From an uncultured Lachnospiraceae bacterium (GTDB lineage Bacteria; Bacillota; Clostridia; Lachnospirales; Lachnospiraceae): a stretch of 64,000 nt of DNA. Each line of letters starts with the position of its first letter. Position 1 is the stretch's first letter. The notes under the pieces are model-generated. The model was not told the DNA's origin and did not search any database. It saw nothing but the letters and a program-made list of their open reading frames with translations. Location: assembly GCA_902794095.1 (NCBI GenBank), contig CADBFZ010000004.1, positions 1 through 64,000 on the forward strand, in the 5' to 3' direction. The position numbers and the translations under genes are program-made. Positions 51,719-61,494 of the stretch are shown here, piece after piece.

Positions 51719-53497
51719 ATGAGAAAGAGATTAAACGATCCCGAATGGAAAAGAGCACTCAGGTGGTTCTACCATTATCTTACCAAATATAAGTGGAAGC
51801 TTGGGGTAGGCCTTGTTCTGGTCACATTTACATCGCTTCTTACGATTGTAAATCCCAAAGTGGCCGGATATATAGTCGATAACATTATCGGGGATGGTAC
51901 GAACATCACCGAGAGAATGGATGCGCTTCCGATGGCGCTTCTTATGATGATAGCGGTAGCTCTCATGCGTGCCGTATTCAGGCTTTCCGCTCAGTGGTTC
52001 TTTGAGACCTGCTCCCAGGACATGCTCTACGACATGAGAGACGGAGTGTACAGGAGCCTGCTTCAGAAGGACTTTGCCTTCTATAACAGAAACAGAACGG
52101 GAGACCTCATGAGCCGTCAGACCGGTGACATGATGGCAATCAGGCACTTTGTAGCTTACGTAATCTATTCAATATATGAAAACGTACTTCTATTTGTCAT
52201 AGCTCTCGTAATGATCTTCTCCGTTGACTGGAGGATTGGACTTGCGATGATCGCGGTTCTTCCCATGAGTGCTTATGCGACATATCGTCAGTCCAAGATC
52301 ATCAAGCCCAGATTCATGAAGATAAGGGACAGATTTTCATCCCTCAATGCATTCGCTCAAGAAAACATCAGCGGAAACAGAGTTGTCAGAGCATTTGCCA
52401 AGGAAGATTACGAACTAGAAAAGTTCGATGTTGAAAATGAGGCATACAGGCAGGCTGAGCTTGATGCCGCTAAGGTCTGGACGAAATATGTTCCCATATT
52501 CGAAGTGTTGTCATCACTTCTTACCGTAATCCTCATGCTGGTAGGCGGAATCATGTGTATCAAGGGAGTTATGACTCTCGGAAACATGGTTATGATCAAC
52601 TCCTATCTGTGGATGCTCAACATGCCTCTGAGAATGTTCGGATGGCTGATCAACGATTATCAGAGATTTACCACATCGGTTGTTAAGATATATGCAACCG
52701 TTTCGGAAAAGCCCCAGATCACAACTCCTCTTAATCCCAGAAGTGAGAAGAAGATAAAGGGTGAGGTCGAGTTCAAAGATGTTTCCTACAATGTGGAAGG
52801 GGAGCCCATACTCGATCACGTATCCTTCAAAGTAAAACAGGGTGAGACCGTCGGAATACTCGGAGCAACCGGCTCCGGTAAGACCACCATCATGAACCTG
52901 ATCTGCAGATTCTATGACGTAACAGATGGGCAGGTTCTTGTGGACGGAATAGACGTAAGAGAAATGGAGCTTCATACTCTTCGCGATGGTATAGGCCTTG
53001 CGATGCAGGATGTATTCTTGTTCTCCGATACCATCGAAGGAAATATTGCTTACGGCGATCCTGACTGTACCCTCGAGCAGGTCAAGTGGGCTGCCAAGAT
53101 GGCGGATGCAGACGGATTTATTAATGAGATGACTGACGGATATGACACGGTTGTCGGTGAAAGGGGAATCGGTCTTTCCGGCGGACAAAAGCAGCGTATA
53201 GCACTGGCGAGAGCAATCCTTAAAAAGCCCGCGATAGTCATTCTCGATGACACAACATCTGCGGTTGATATGGAGACCGAAACGCAGATTCAGAAAGACC
53301 TTAAGCTTCTGGAAAATGAGACGGTGTTTATTATAGCACAGAGAATTTCTTCCCTTCGCGATGCGGACAAGATTCTCGTAGTCGAAAACGGAAGACTTAT
53401 ACAGGAAGGCACACATGAAGAGCTTGTTAAGCAGGACGGATATTACAAGACCGTCTATGATCACCAGCTCGGTGACCTTCGTTCAAGAACCGCATAA
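51719..53497 (+). CDS. ABC exporter half-transporter, degenerate ATPase site
   Basis: A 592-aa protein with six membrane helices (about 20-310) and a C-terminal ATPase. It has Walker A GATGSGKTT (near 382) and signature LSGGQKQR. Walker B reads VILDDTT, with Asp replacing the catalytic Glu, and the switch position reads IIAQRIS with Gln replacing His. This is the degenerate member of a heterodimeric exporter pair (like BmrC or TM287). The intact partner is encoded 18 nt downstream. Such pairs export drugs, lipids or peptides. The substrate is not predicted by the sequence. Confidence 0.94.
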   Translation: MRKRLNDPEWKRALRWFYHYLTKYKWKLGVGLVLVTFTSLLTIVNPKVAGYIVDNIIGDGTNITERMDALPMALLMMIAVALMRAVFRLSAQWFFETCSQDMLYDMRDGVYRSLLQKDFAFYNRNRTGDLMSRQTGDMMAIRHFVAYVIYSIYENVLLFVIALVMIFSVDWRIGLAMIAVLPMSAYATYRQSKIIKPRFMKIRDRFSSLNAFAQENISGNRVVRAFAKEDYELEKFDVENEAYRQAELDAAKVWTKYVPIFEVLSSLLTVILMLVGGIMCIKGVMTLGNMVMINSYLWMLNMPLRMFGWLINDYQRFTTSVVKIYATVSEKPQITTPLNPRSEKKIKGEVEFKDVSYNVEGEPILDHVSFKVKQGETVGILGATGSGKTTIMNLICRFYDVTDGQVLVDGIDVREMELHTLRDGIGLAMQDVFLFSDTIEGNIAYGDPDCTLEQVKWAAKMADADGFINEMTDGYDTVVGERGIGLSGGQKQRIALARAILKKPAIVILDDTTSAVDMETETQIQKDLKLLENETVFIIAQRISSLRDADKILVVENGRLIQEGTHEELVKQDGYYKTVYDHQLGDLRSRTA

Positions 53498-53515
53498 ACA
53501 ATAAGGAGTGATCCT

Positions 53516-55330
53516 ATGGCCAGAAATAAAATAAACCAGGATGAAGATCTCGAAGAGTCCTTTGACCTCGAACAGCTCAAAAGACTCGGATCTTATGTGG
53601 GCCCCTTCAGAAAGAAGCTCACAATAGCAGTTGTAATAATGATCATATCCAGCGGACTTTCGATGCTGATCCCTATATTTATGAAGAATGTAATGGATGT
53701 AATATCCAAAACACTCTTTGACGGTACAGTATCGTCCGATGAAGCAATCAGGAAGATAATCATGTATGCCGTGCTTACTTTCCTGATCTCCGTAGTATGC
53801 GCGATCATTACAAGGGAGAAGATCAAACTTACATCCCAGGTAGGACAGGGAGTTATCTACAATCTCAGAAGAGAGCTGTTCATACATCTGCAGGAACTTC
53901 CCTTTTCCTATTTTGATGATAAGCCCCACGGAAAGATTCAGGTCAGAGTCGTAAACTATGTAAACAACCTTTCAGATCTTCTGTCCAACGGTATTGTTAA
54001 TACGATCACGGATATCTTCTCCATGATATTCATCGTCGTATTCATGCTTTATCTGAATGTTAAGTTTACCCTTGTGGTATTATGCGGAATGCCGATCCTT
54101 GCATTTGTTATAGTCTTCATCAAGTCAAGACAGCACAAGGCATGGCAGGTTCAGTCAAACAAGCAGTCAAACCTTAATGCATATATTGCAGAGTCGGTTA
54201 ACGGAATAAGAGTTACCCAGTCATTTGTAAGAGAAGATTACAACACCGATTATTTCAATGTATTAAACGGTGAAGCTCGTAAATCGTGGCTGACTGCGGT
54301 TAAGTACAACTTCATCCTCTGGCCCATGATCAATAACATCAACGTGCTTTCAAACTGCGTAATATATATCCTTGGAATTGCGTGGTTATCAAGGGGAAAT
54401 GTTGAGATAACGGTAGGCCTTCTGGTTGCGTTTATCGGATATGCTTCGAGATTCTGGCAGCCCATAATGACACTTGCCAATTTCTATAATTCACTTCTGA
54501 CGGCTGTGTCATATCTTGAAAGAATATTTGAAACCATCGATGCACCGGTTCTTGTTAAGGATAAAGAGGGCGCAGGAATCATGCCTCCCATCACCGGAGA
54601 GGTTGAATATAAGGATGTAAGATTTGCTTACGAAGACGGAGTTGAGATACTTCACGGAGTATCCTTCAAAGTTAAGCCCGGTGAGAGCTACGCGATAGTA
54701 GGACCTACCGGTGCGGGCAAGACCACCATAGTCAACCTTATCAGCAGATTCTACAACGTAACTTCAGGAGAGATACTTATAGACGGTGTAAACATCGAAG
54801 ACGTTACCATAAAGTCTCTCAGAACCCAGATGGGTGTCATGATGCAGGATTCCTTTATTTTCTCGGGAACCATCAAGGACAATATCCGTTACGGCAATAA
54901 GGATGCAAGCGATGAAGATGTAATCAGAGCCGCAAAGACAGTATGCGCGCATGATTTCATCATGTCACTTGAAAAAGGATATGAAACGGAAGTTAATGAA
55001 AGAGGATCAAGGCTCTCCGCAGGACAGCGCCAGCTGATCTCTTTTGCCAGAGCCGTACTTGCAGATCCCAAGATCCTCATTCTCGATGAAGCTACCGCGG
55101 CAATCGATACCGAAACAGAGATCCTGCTTCAAAAAGGTCTTGCCGAGATGCTTAAAGGTCGTACGAGCTTTATCATTGCACACAGACTTTCCACGATCAG
55201 AAATGCCGATTGCATCATGTATGTAGATCACGGCATGATCGAGGAAAGAGGAACTCATGAAGAACTCATGAAAATTGAAAACGGTAATTACAGACGCCTT
55301 TGTGAATCGCAGATAAGCGCTTTTGAATAA
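53516..55330 (+). CDS. ABC exporter half-transporter, canonical ATPase site
   Basis: A 604-aa partner of the preceding protein. A charged N-terminal extension (about 1-30) precedes six helices. The ATPase has Walker A GPTGAGKTT (near 396), Walker B LILDEAT with catalytic Glu, and switch His in IIAHRLS. The signature reads RLSAGQRQ (LSAGQ instead of LSGGQ), which in the heterodimer faces the degenerate site of the partner. The two genes therefore complement each other into one good and one poor ATP site. GGAG precedes the ATG. Confidence 0.94.
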   Translation: MARNKINQDEDLEESFDLEQLKRLGSYVGPFRKKLTIAVVIMIISSGLSMLIPIFMKNVMDVISKTLFDGTVSSDEAIRKIIMYAVLTFLISVVCAIITREKIKLTSQVGQGVIYNLRRELFIHLQELPFSYFDDKPHGKIQVRVVNYVNNLSDLLSNGIVNTITDIFSMIFIVVFMLYLNVKFTLVVLCGMPILAFVIVFIKSRQHKAWQVQSNKQSNLNAYIAESVNGIRVTQSFVREDYNTDYFNVLNGEARKSWLTAVKYNFILWPMINNINVLSNCVIYILGIAWLSRGNVEITVGLLVAFIGYASRFWQPIMTLANFYNSLLTAVSYLERIFETIDAPVLVKDKEGAGIMPPITGEVEYKDVRFAYEDGVEILHGVSFKVKPGESYAIVGPTGAGKTTIVNLISRFYNVTSGEILIDGVNIEDVTIKSLRTQMGVMMQDSFIFSGTIKDNIRYGNKDASDEDVIRAAKTVCAHDFIMSLEKGYETEVNERGSRLSAGQRQLISFARAVLADPKILILDEATAAIDTETEILLQKGLAEMLKGRTSFIIAHRLSTIRNADCIMYVDHGMIEERGTHEELMKIENGNYRRLCESQISAFE

Positions 55331-55341
55331 TTAATCCTCCC

Positions 55342-56181
55342 TTAATGATTTTGACTGCGTTTCCACTCGATCATCTCACGTCTGTAGCTGACATCCCCCC
55401 AGGCACTGATTATGCTGCCTTGGGGGATGCTTGCGTCTTTGGCGGTGTTATACTTGATCTCCGCATCTTTTCCAAGTTCCAGAAATACATTGTTTTCTTT
55501 AATATATCTGTAAAGACACGGATCATATGAATTGTCCCCGATATACGCTCTGTACTTTTCTATGTAATTTCTTATTCTTCGTTTTCTTTTGCCGGAATCA
55601 AATACGAATACTTTGCCGGGCTCGCATAGAAGAACGGTAGGATTCTTCGAGAGCCTGCGTGCAAGTTCATACATTAATCCGGGATAGAAGATCACGGCAT
55701 CTCCTATGATCTTGTTACAGCTGATGATAAAACGAAGGCCCGTATCCTCACCGTCCTCGTAGAAATCGCTGTCTTCGGCGACAGCAGAACCGATCGTGCC
55801 TTCAAAGTCATAATCTGCATAGGACCTGAAGGGTATCTGTACATAGCTTTTCTTACGAAGATCGTAAACTGCGGGGGGATAGATGCGTCTCGTGTTATCA
55901 AGGGCATCACCGATGATTATTTTAACGGGGACATTCCAAGATATGGCTTCTTCCCTGCTTACCGGGACCGCAAGCTCCTCGCCCTCTTCACGTATCTTTC
56001 TGCAGAGGGTTACGGTTATACCGGATCTTTCCTCGGTTATACAGCCTCCGGACAAATGAACCGGGGGTTCCGTCTTTGATGCGGTGATCATAAGCGTTTT
56101 CTTTTCACGTAAGTAGCCGTTTTTGGCCCTGTTTATCCACAGAGCGGGATTGCTCTTTTCGTCTTTGTCGGGAATGATCAT
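55342..56181 (-). CDS. Protein of unknown function (possibly DUF5688-like)
   Basis: A 279-aa soluble protein that I do not recognise with confidence. The central part IIGDAVIFYPGLMYELARRLSKNPTVLLCEPGKVFVF resembles the DUF5688 pattern of Lachnospiraceae. No catalytic motif, helix of membrane type or signal peptide is visible. The N-terminal 100 residues are strand-rich and include an SREEA segment also seen in that group. It follows the XRE regulator gene by 24 nt on the minus strand, so the two probably form a unit. It is convergent with the ABC exporter genes. Confidence 0.6.
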   Translation of the reverse strand: MIIPDKDEKSNPALWINRAKNGYLREKKTLMITASKTEPPVHLSGGCITEERSGITVTLCRKIREEGEELAVPVSREEAISWNVPVKIIIGDALDNTRRIYPPAVYDLRKKSYVQIPFRSYADYDFEGTIGSAVAEDSDFYEDGEDTGLRFIISCNKIIGDAVIFYPGLMYELARRLSKNPTVLLCEPGKVFVFDSGKRKRRIRNYIEKYRAYIGDNSYDPCLYRYIKENNVFLELGKDAEIKYNTAKDASIPQGSIISAWGDVSYRREMIEWKRSQNH

Positions 56182-56205
56182 ATGCTTCCCTCCTGTTATT
56201 TATTT

Positions 56206-56493
56206 TTAAAAAATGCGATCCGGTGAATTGTTGTCGATCAGGTCATTAAGATCCAGTTTCGGATAGATGCGTTTGAGATTTGCAAGTTGGACGATATTGG
56301 TTATGCGCTGACCATGTTCGATGCGGGAGACCTCGGACTGAGAGATTTTCATGATATCGCCCATCCGGTCCTGCGTAAATCCGAGATCGGTAGTCCTGAA
56401 AACTTTGAATCTGTTTCCGAATCCTATCAGGTATTGCCAGGTGAGCATGTCATAATCGGGCGTTGAAACGTTGATCGGATATTCAATACTCAT
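56206..56493 (-). CDS. XRE-family helix-turn-helix regulator
   Basis: A 95-aa DNA-binding protein. The helix-turn-helix lies at about 38-68: GFTQDRMGDIMKISQSEVSRIEHGQR, the classic Cro/CI pattern with the SEVSRIE recognition helix. A roughly 30-residue N-terminal extension is unusual. No sensor domain. It precedes the unknown gene at 55342-56181 and is divergent from the TIR gene, which it may repress, as is common for regulators beside toxic or defence genes. This is inference from position only. Confidence 0.88.
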   Translation of the reverse strand: MSIEYPINVSTPDYDMLTWQYLIGFGNRFKVFRTTDLGFTQDRMGDIMKISQSEVSRIEHGQRITNIVQLANLKRIYPKLDLNDLIDNNSPDRIF

Positions 56494-56613
56494 ATTTCCA
56501 CCTCCGGTTAGCGTGCCGTTATCGGCGTTTTCGGTTACATATTTGATGATAAGGATGTTTTATAACGAACGCTATAAGCATGTGTCATATTTGATTAAGA
56601 TTTACTAAAATAT

Positions 56614-56639
56614 GCCGAAAAGGCGGATTATGGTATAAT
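56614..56639 (+). promoter_or_regulatory. Extended -10 promoter with GCCGAAAAGGCG element (TIR gene)
   Basis: GCCGAAAAGGCG (56614-56625), 8 nt, then TGG-TATAAT (TATAAT 56634-56639). It is nearly the same element as at 28036-28062 before the PAS-GGDEF gene. The start is near 56646, leaving about a 30-nt leader. Confidence 0.65.
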
Positions 56640-56675
56640 TTAATAACGAATGCGCTTTTTTAAAAGGAGCTGTAT

Positions 56676-59600
56676 ATGAACTTAAAATATAATGCTTTCA
56701 TTTCATACAGACATGCGGAGCAGGACAGCAAAATCGCTTCCGAAGTTCAGACACGCCTTGAGAGATTCAGGATCCCCAAGGAGATCGTTAAAAAGACGGG
56801 CGTAAAGAGGTTTGAGAGGATTTTCCGCGACAAGGAAGAACTTCCCATTACAAGCGACCTTAACGATGACATTGAAATGGCGCTTGCTAATTCCGATAAC
56901 CTGATAGTCATTTGTTCAACCAGGACATGTGAGTCTATTTGGGTTCGCAAAGAAATCGAAACTTTCCTTAAATATCATAGAAAAGAAAACATCTACACGG
57001 TTCTTGTCGACGGCGATGAGCCCACGGCGGTTATCCCCGATATTCTCCAGCACAATACCGTTACCGTAACTCTTCCCGACGGAAGGGTTGAAACAAGAGA
57101 AGAGTTCATTGAGCCCTTAAGCTGTGATTACCGTATTGGAATCAAGAAAGCCCGCAAGGTTGAGCTTCCCAGACTTGCAGCATCCATGCTGGGCGTTTCT
57201 TATGATGAGATCGTTCAGCGCAGAAAACAGTACATCAGACGCAGGAACTCAATTATCGGATCCTGCGCTGCGATAATGCTCGCTGCGATAATCGGATATC
57301 TTACCTGGAGCCTTCTTCAGATAAAGATGAATTACAACCTGGCTCAGGAAAATTATCTTCTTGCTCAGAATAACCTTGAACTTGCACAGGCTAACTACGA
57401 GCAGGCACAGGCCAATTATGAGGAAGCGCTTCGAAACCAGTCCGCATATCTGGCTTCCGAATCGGGAGAACTTCTGAATGAGGGTGACAGACTGGGCGCA
57501 GTTCAGCTCGCACTGGCTGCTCTTCCCACAGATGCTTTAGAGAGACCTGTAACCAGTGAAGCGGAGTATGCTCTTTCAAGTGCACTTGGTATGTACAGAA
57601 CTCCGGGATTATCCGATTCAGATCCTATCTGGAATTACGGTTCCGGTTTTCGTATCAATAAGTTCCGTGTTGATCATAAGAACCTTAGAGTTGCAGTTCT
57701 TGATGCACTCGGTAATTTGAATATATGGAGTCTTGAAGATCACACTCTTCTTAAGACCTTTGTTTCCGATACTTCAAGATTGTATAACTTTGTTATAGAT
57801 TCCGAAGGAAGAGTGGCCCTCGGTTATTATGACAAGATCATAATGATGGATAGTGATCTTGAAACCGTACTTTGGAGCAAAGAACTGGAAGGACTTTCCA
57901 TTGTATCAGCTGTTTATGATACATTCAGACTTTCACACGACGGTTCGGAAATTGCGTTTTTTTCACGTAATTTTGTTACTGTTTGCAATACTGTGACCGG
58001 GGATGTGATAGATCAATACGATCTTGAGAACTATGTAGAGATGGATGAAGATTCCTTTTTGGGGTTACGCGTATCCAAGCTTATTTATTCTCCCGATGAT
58101 TGCAAAATTGCGGTTGTCTATTCGCTTGATACTGATATTGATAATATTCTTGTATTAGACAGGGAAACACAGGAATGGACTGCAATCGGTGAAGACTACA
58201 GCTTCCTTCCCGACATTTCCTTCAGCCCCGATTCGACGAAACTTGTCTTTACTTACGAAGACAGCGTTTATGATAACAGTTTTTCCCTTAGCGGTATGCA
58301 GGTGCTTAGAGAAACAAATCGTTTGATCGACTGCTATGATGTTACAACGGGCAAACGGTTATGGAGTAATACTACCGCTCATACTCTGATAGGATATGAA
58401 TCGGGATTAATGTTCGTTAATTACGGATATGAAGGTGAGGCGGTGGAAGCTGTTGCATCATCTTTCTCCAACAGATGCGTGATCATTAATATGAATACCG
58501 GAGAAAAGCTTACTGAAAGAGAACTTGCTTCCGAGTATATAGATGCATACACCGATGACGCGGAAACAAGATTGTTCTTCGTTCTCAGAAACGGCCAACG
58601 TATGGCTCTGAGATTGGATGACCCGAGCAGCGCTATGAGCGGATACGAATATTTTGAGGGAGATGTTCTCGATTCAATAGCCTTCATCGGCTCGGATAAT
58701 TATAATCATTATCTGATTCAAAGTGACAGAAATAACTATCTGACCGAGTACAGTTCCGTTTTCTATGATACAAGTTATAATCCAATCACCGAAACGGGAA
58801 ACAACGGTATTTACCGCTCCACGGTATCGGGAAAGTATCTCCTTGCAGTGGATTCTGAGATGAATCTGTTCTGCGTGGATATGAACGTGGGAAAGGTTGC
58901 GTGGGATGTAAAGCTTGATGGTGATAACTACACAGGTATAACCTTTGTCGGAAACGATGAACTTGGAAATGTCTTCATGATCAATTCAAACAGAATTGGC
59001 GAAGAGTATGGAGATAAGCTTTACAAGATAAGTATCTCTGACGGCAAAATATCAAGAATAAACGATCTTCCCGAGACATACACCCTCAATACCAGCTATT
59101 CGGACGGCTGCATTTATATCAGTTACTCGGGAGGATATGGCGAAGCACCCTATATCTTAAAGTATAATCTTTCGGACGGAAGTTCCGAAAAAATAGAACT
59201 GGATACCCAAAGCGATGAGTACTTCCCCATATGTAAGATAAGTGTATCGGCGGATGGAAAGCATGCGATTTTGACTGATACAATGGATGCTAACGGTGTT
59301 ACTTATCTGGTGAATCTTGAGAATGGAACCATGATCACACTGGATATTACCGGAATCACATTTTCCGCATGGAGTCCCGATTCAAAATATGTTGCGATAT
59401 CAAATGGAACAATAGTAAATATCTACCAGGCGGAAGGCCCCAGAGATGCTGTGTTATCTGATTTTGAAACCAGTGTTGCCGATGTGTTCATAAGTGAACA
59501 GGGTCTTATAGTGCTTTTGAATAACGGCAGAGCCGGCCTTTACGATGACGAAGGAAATCTCGTACGAAGTCTGGATGCTTTCCATAATTATATAAGCTCA

Positions 59601-59909
59601 ACAATCTTGGACTATGATGATACAACTTTTACTATCGACGGAGATATTCTTACCATTAAGTTTGGAGAATATTCATCTTTAATCTACCTGGATGAATTTA
59701 AGGTCAAGGATATCATAGCAGGCCTCTTGGCATATGATCAGGATTCCCAAAAGTATTATGTCAGAATATACGGAAGCGTCGGAGGAGCCGGAGCTGTGGG
59801 ATACTTTAATGTCAGAAGTATAGAAGAGCTGATCGCCGAAGGCCTGAAATTTATCGGCAACGAGACTATGAGTGAGGAAATGAAAAAACGCTACGGTATA
59901 GAAAATTGA
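56676..59909 (+). CDS. TIR domain / transmembrane / beta-propeller protein
   Basis: A 1077-aa protein. The N terminus (about 1-150) is a TIR domain: YNAFISYRHAEQDSKIASEVQTRLERF, DLNDDIEMALANSDNLIVICS and SIWVRKEIETFL, where Glu93 occupies the catalytic position of NAD-cleaving TIRs. A helix (about 191-214) spans the membrane. It is followed by five heptads (219-253: NYNLAQE, NYLLAQN, NLELAQA, NYEQAQA, NYEEALR), a coiled coil. The remaining 800 residues form WD40/PQQ-like propeller repeats (SLEDHTLLKTF, FSPDSTKLVFTY, SVSADGKHAIL). With the TIR inside, the propeller lies outside. A membrane sensor with an intracellular TIR effector or scaffold is likely. AAGGAG precedes the ATG. Confidence 0.88.
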   Translation: MNLKYNAFISYRHAEQDSKIASEVQTRLERFRIPKEIVKKTGVKRFERIFRDKEELPITSDLNDDIEMALANSDNLIVICSTRTCESIWVRKEIETFLKYHRKENIYTVLVDGDEPTAVIPDILQHNTVTVTLPDGRVETREEFIEPLSCDYRIGIKKARKVELPRLAASMLGVSYDEIVQRRKQYIRRRNSIIGSCAAIMLAAIIGYLTWSLLQIKMNYNLAQENYLLAQNNLELAQANYEQAQANYEEALRNQSAYLASESGELLNEGDRLGAVQLALAALPTDALERPVTSEAEYALSSALGMYRTPGLSDSDPIWNYGSGFRINKFRVDHKNLRVAVLDALGNLNIWSLEDHTLLKTFVSDTSRLYNFVIDSEGRVALGYYDKIIMMDSDLETVLWSKELEGLSIVSAVYDTFRLSHDGSEIAFFSRNFVTVCNTVTGDVIDQYDLENYVEMDEDSFLGLRVSKLIYSPDDCKIAVVYSLDTDIDNILVLDRETQEWTAIGEDYSFLPDISFSPDSTKLVFTYEDSVYDNSFSLSGMQVLRETNRLIDCYDVTTGKRLWSNTTAHTLIGYESGLMFVNYGYEGEAVEAVASSFSNRCVIINMNTGEKLTERELASEYIDAYTDDAETRLFFVLRNGQRMALRLDDPSSAMSGYEYFEGDVLDSIAFIGSDNYNHYLIQSDRNNYLTEYSSVFYDTSYNPITETGNNGIYRSTVSGKYLLAVDSEMNLFCVDMNVGKVAWDVKLDGDNYTGITFVGNDELGNVFMINSNRIGEEYGDKLYKISISDGKISRINDLPETYTLNTSYSDGCIYISYSGGYGEAPYILKYNLSDGSSEKIELDTQSDEYFPICKISVSADGKHAILTDTMDANGVTYLVNLENGTMITLDITGITFSAWSPDSKYVAISNGTIVNIYQAEGPRDAVLSDFETSVADVFISEQGLIVLLNNGRAGLYDDEGNLVRSLDAFHNYISSTILDYDDTTFTIDGDILTIKFGEYSSLIYLDEFKVKDIIAGLLAYDQDSQKYYVRIYGSVGGAGAVGYFNVRSIEELIAEGLKFIGNETMSEEMKKRYGIEN

Positions 59910-59929
59910 GAATTACAGACGTGTAATTT

Positions 59930-59960
59930 AAAAGCCGGAAGGATTAACCTTCCGGCTTTT
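59930..59960. terminator. Bidirectional terminator between TIR and DHH genes
   Basis: A perfect 13-bp stem AAAAGCCGGAAGG/CCTTCCGGCTTTT (59930-59942, 59948-59960), loop ATTAA, has built-in A and T runs for both directions. Confidence 0.95.
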
Positions 59961-59964
59961 GTTA

Positions 59965-61494
59965 TTATTTTTTAACAAGTTCGTAGCTTTCTTTGAAAAG
60001 ATCTTTTCCGATGATGTAGACGTCATCCGGATCGGAAGCTTTCATTGCGATGTAGTCACCGACCTCACCGTTTAGGTAATCGTTCTTAAGCCACTTGGTA
60101 AATACCTTGGCTCTTCTCTTGAGCGGTTTGGCCAGAATGTGGTTTCCGCCGGTTGAGACGCAGAGATGAGCAACAGGGACAAGGTCTATGGTTTCTGTAG
60201 TGGATGTGATCTTGATTGTCGGACTGTATTCCAGAGCGAGATCATACTTGCCTTTTAATTTCTTGTAGTTCTTTTTAAATACTGTTTGTGTAGAAGGGTA
60301 AACTTCCCCTCTTATTCCGATCATGATCACGGTATCTTCCTGAACCGTCAGATACAGATCTCCTTCAAGAGTTCTTACCATTATCTTGGTTCCGATGGGA
60401 AGGAAATCCTTGGGGATGGCATAACCCTGCTTGATGGGCATCTTGACATATTCTTTCATTCCGCGGGTCGGAACCTTGGTCTTTCCTGCATAGATGACGT
60501 CGACACTTGTGAAATAATCGTGCATTCTTTGTCTCAGGATTGAAGTAATGACTGCGGTTTTTTCTTTCTCCGTGCACTCGGCATACTTTTTGTATTCCTG
60601 TGTAAGGAGTTCGTTTTGAATGAATCCGCCGGCCTTATTGATATGTCCTCCGCCGCTTCCGATGTGTTCGGATATATAAGCGGCCAGCTCGTCCGCACGT
60701 ACTTCGGCATAATCGCTTCTTACCGAATATTTAATACCGTAATCAAGCACCGAAAATACCAGGCATACATTTACGGAATCTACCGACAGGAAGAAGTCAC
60801 TTATGAGTCCCAGTATATTGGGATCGCAGGGCTGTGCTTCTAGAATCGCATAGTTATGATCCTGATGATATTCGACACCGAGGAGTGCGATACCCGCTAT
60901 TTTGGCCTCCTCGAGGGAGATATTCATTCCGTTGAGTCTGCGGAGCAGGGCCTGATCTACGTAGATCTCTTCCAGCATATCCTTATCCAGAGGATGGAAT
61001 AATTCCGAAAGGGAGTTGGTGTCGGTGAACAGACCGTAGTACATCGCAGATGATACTTCGGGGCCGGGCTGATATTTTTCTTTTCTCATCATGTCCCAGA
61101 TAACCGTACAGCAGCATCCGATACCGGATCTTATCTCACAGAGTTTGGGAAGCTTCTTGCCGGGTGCAACCTGATGGTGATCGATAATGGCAATGTTTTT
61201 GGCATCAAACATGGTTACATTGCTTTCACCGTACTGACAGTCGCAGGTAAGCAGAAGGTCGGGATTACCTATATTTGACGGCTCATATTCAATGGGAATC
61301 TTGAGCACTTCAATGAGAAATTCGAGATTGGATTTGGAGATGGTCTTTTTGCCCGAATAAATGAAACGGACTTTTTTTCCTTTTTCCGAAAAATAAGAAT
61401 AGAGAGCGAAACCCGAGCCGATAGCGTCAGCGTCGGGGTTGTCATGACACTGTATTACGATGCTGTCAAACTTGAGCAAATCCGACAGTTTCAT
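59965..61494 (-). CDS. DHH-family phosphoesterase (NrnA-like) with extra C-terminal domain
   Basis: A 509-aa soluble protein. The DHH domain (about 1-170) has CHDNPDADAIGSGFALY, LLTCDCQYGE and the signature IIDHHQ, and the DHHA1 domain ends IGSGGGHINKAGGFI near 280. These are the metal and substrate motifs of nanoRNase/pAp or c-di-AMP-linear-dinucleotide phosphodiesterases. Typical NrnA proteins are about 320 aa. The additional 200 residues (from about 305) include IYAGKTKVPTRGMKEYVKMP and a PII-unrelated strand-rich part I cannot assign. No membrane helix, so it is not GdpP. An AAAGGAG site lies before the ATG. Confidence 0.85.
   Translation of the reverse strand: MKLSDLLKFDSIVIQCHDNPDADAIGSGFALYSYFSEKGKKVRFIYSGKKTISKSNLEFLIEVLKIPIEYEPSNIGNPDLLLTCDCQYGESNVTMFDAKNIAIIDHHQVAPGKKLPKLCEIRSGIGCCCTVIWDMMRKEKYQPGPEVSSAMYYGLFTDTNSLSELFHPLDKDMLEEIYVDQALLRRLNGMNISLEEAKIAGIALLGVEYHQDHNYAILEAQPCDPNILGLISDFFLSVDSVNVCLVFSVLDYGIKYSVRSDYAEVRADELAAYISEHIGSGGGHINKAGGFIQNELLTQEYKKYAECTEKEKTAVITSILRQRMHDYFTSVDVIYAGKTKVPTRGMKEYVKMPIKQGYAIPKDFLPIGTKIMVRTLEGDLYLTVQEDTVIMIGIRGEVYPSTQTVFKKNYKKLKGKYDLALEYSPTIKITSTTETIDLVPVAHLCVSTGGNHILAKPLKRRAKVFTKWLKNDYLNGEVGDYIAMKASDPDDVYIIGKDLFKESYELVKK

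Noticed and set aside
52514-53464. 316-codon antisense frame in the first ABC exporter gene
   Set aside because: Opposite the ATPase motifs, no ribosome site, no family resemblance.
57355-57465. Short DNA repeats possibly a CRISPR or tandem repeat
   Set aside because: They are the codons of the protein heptads in the TIR protein stalk, in frame and imperfect at DNA level.
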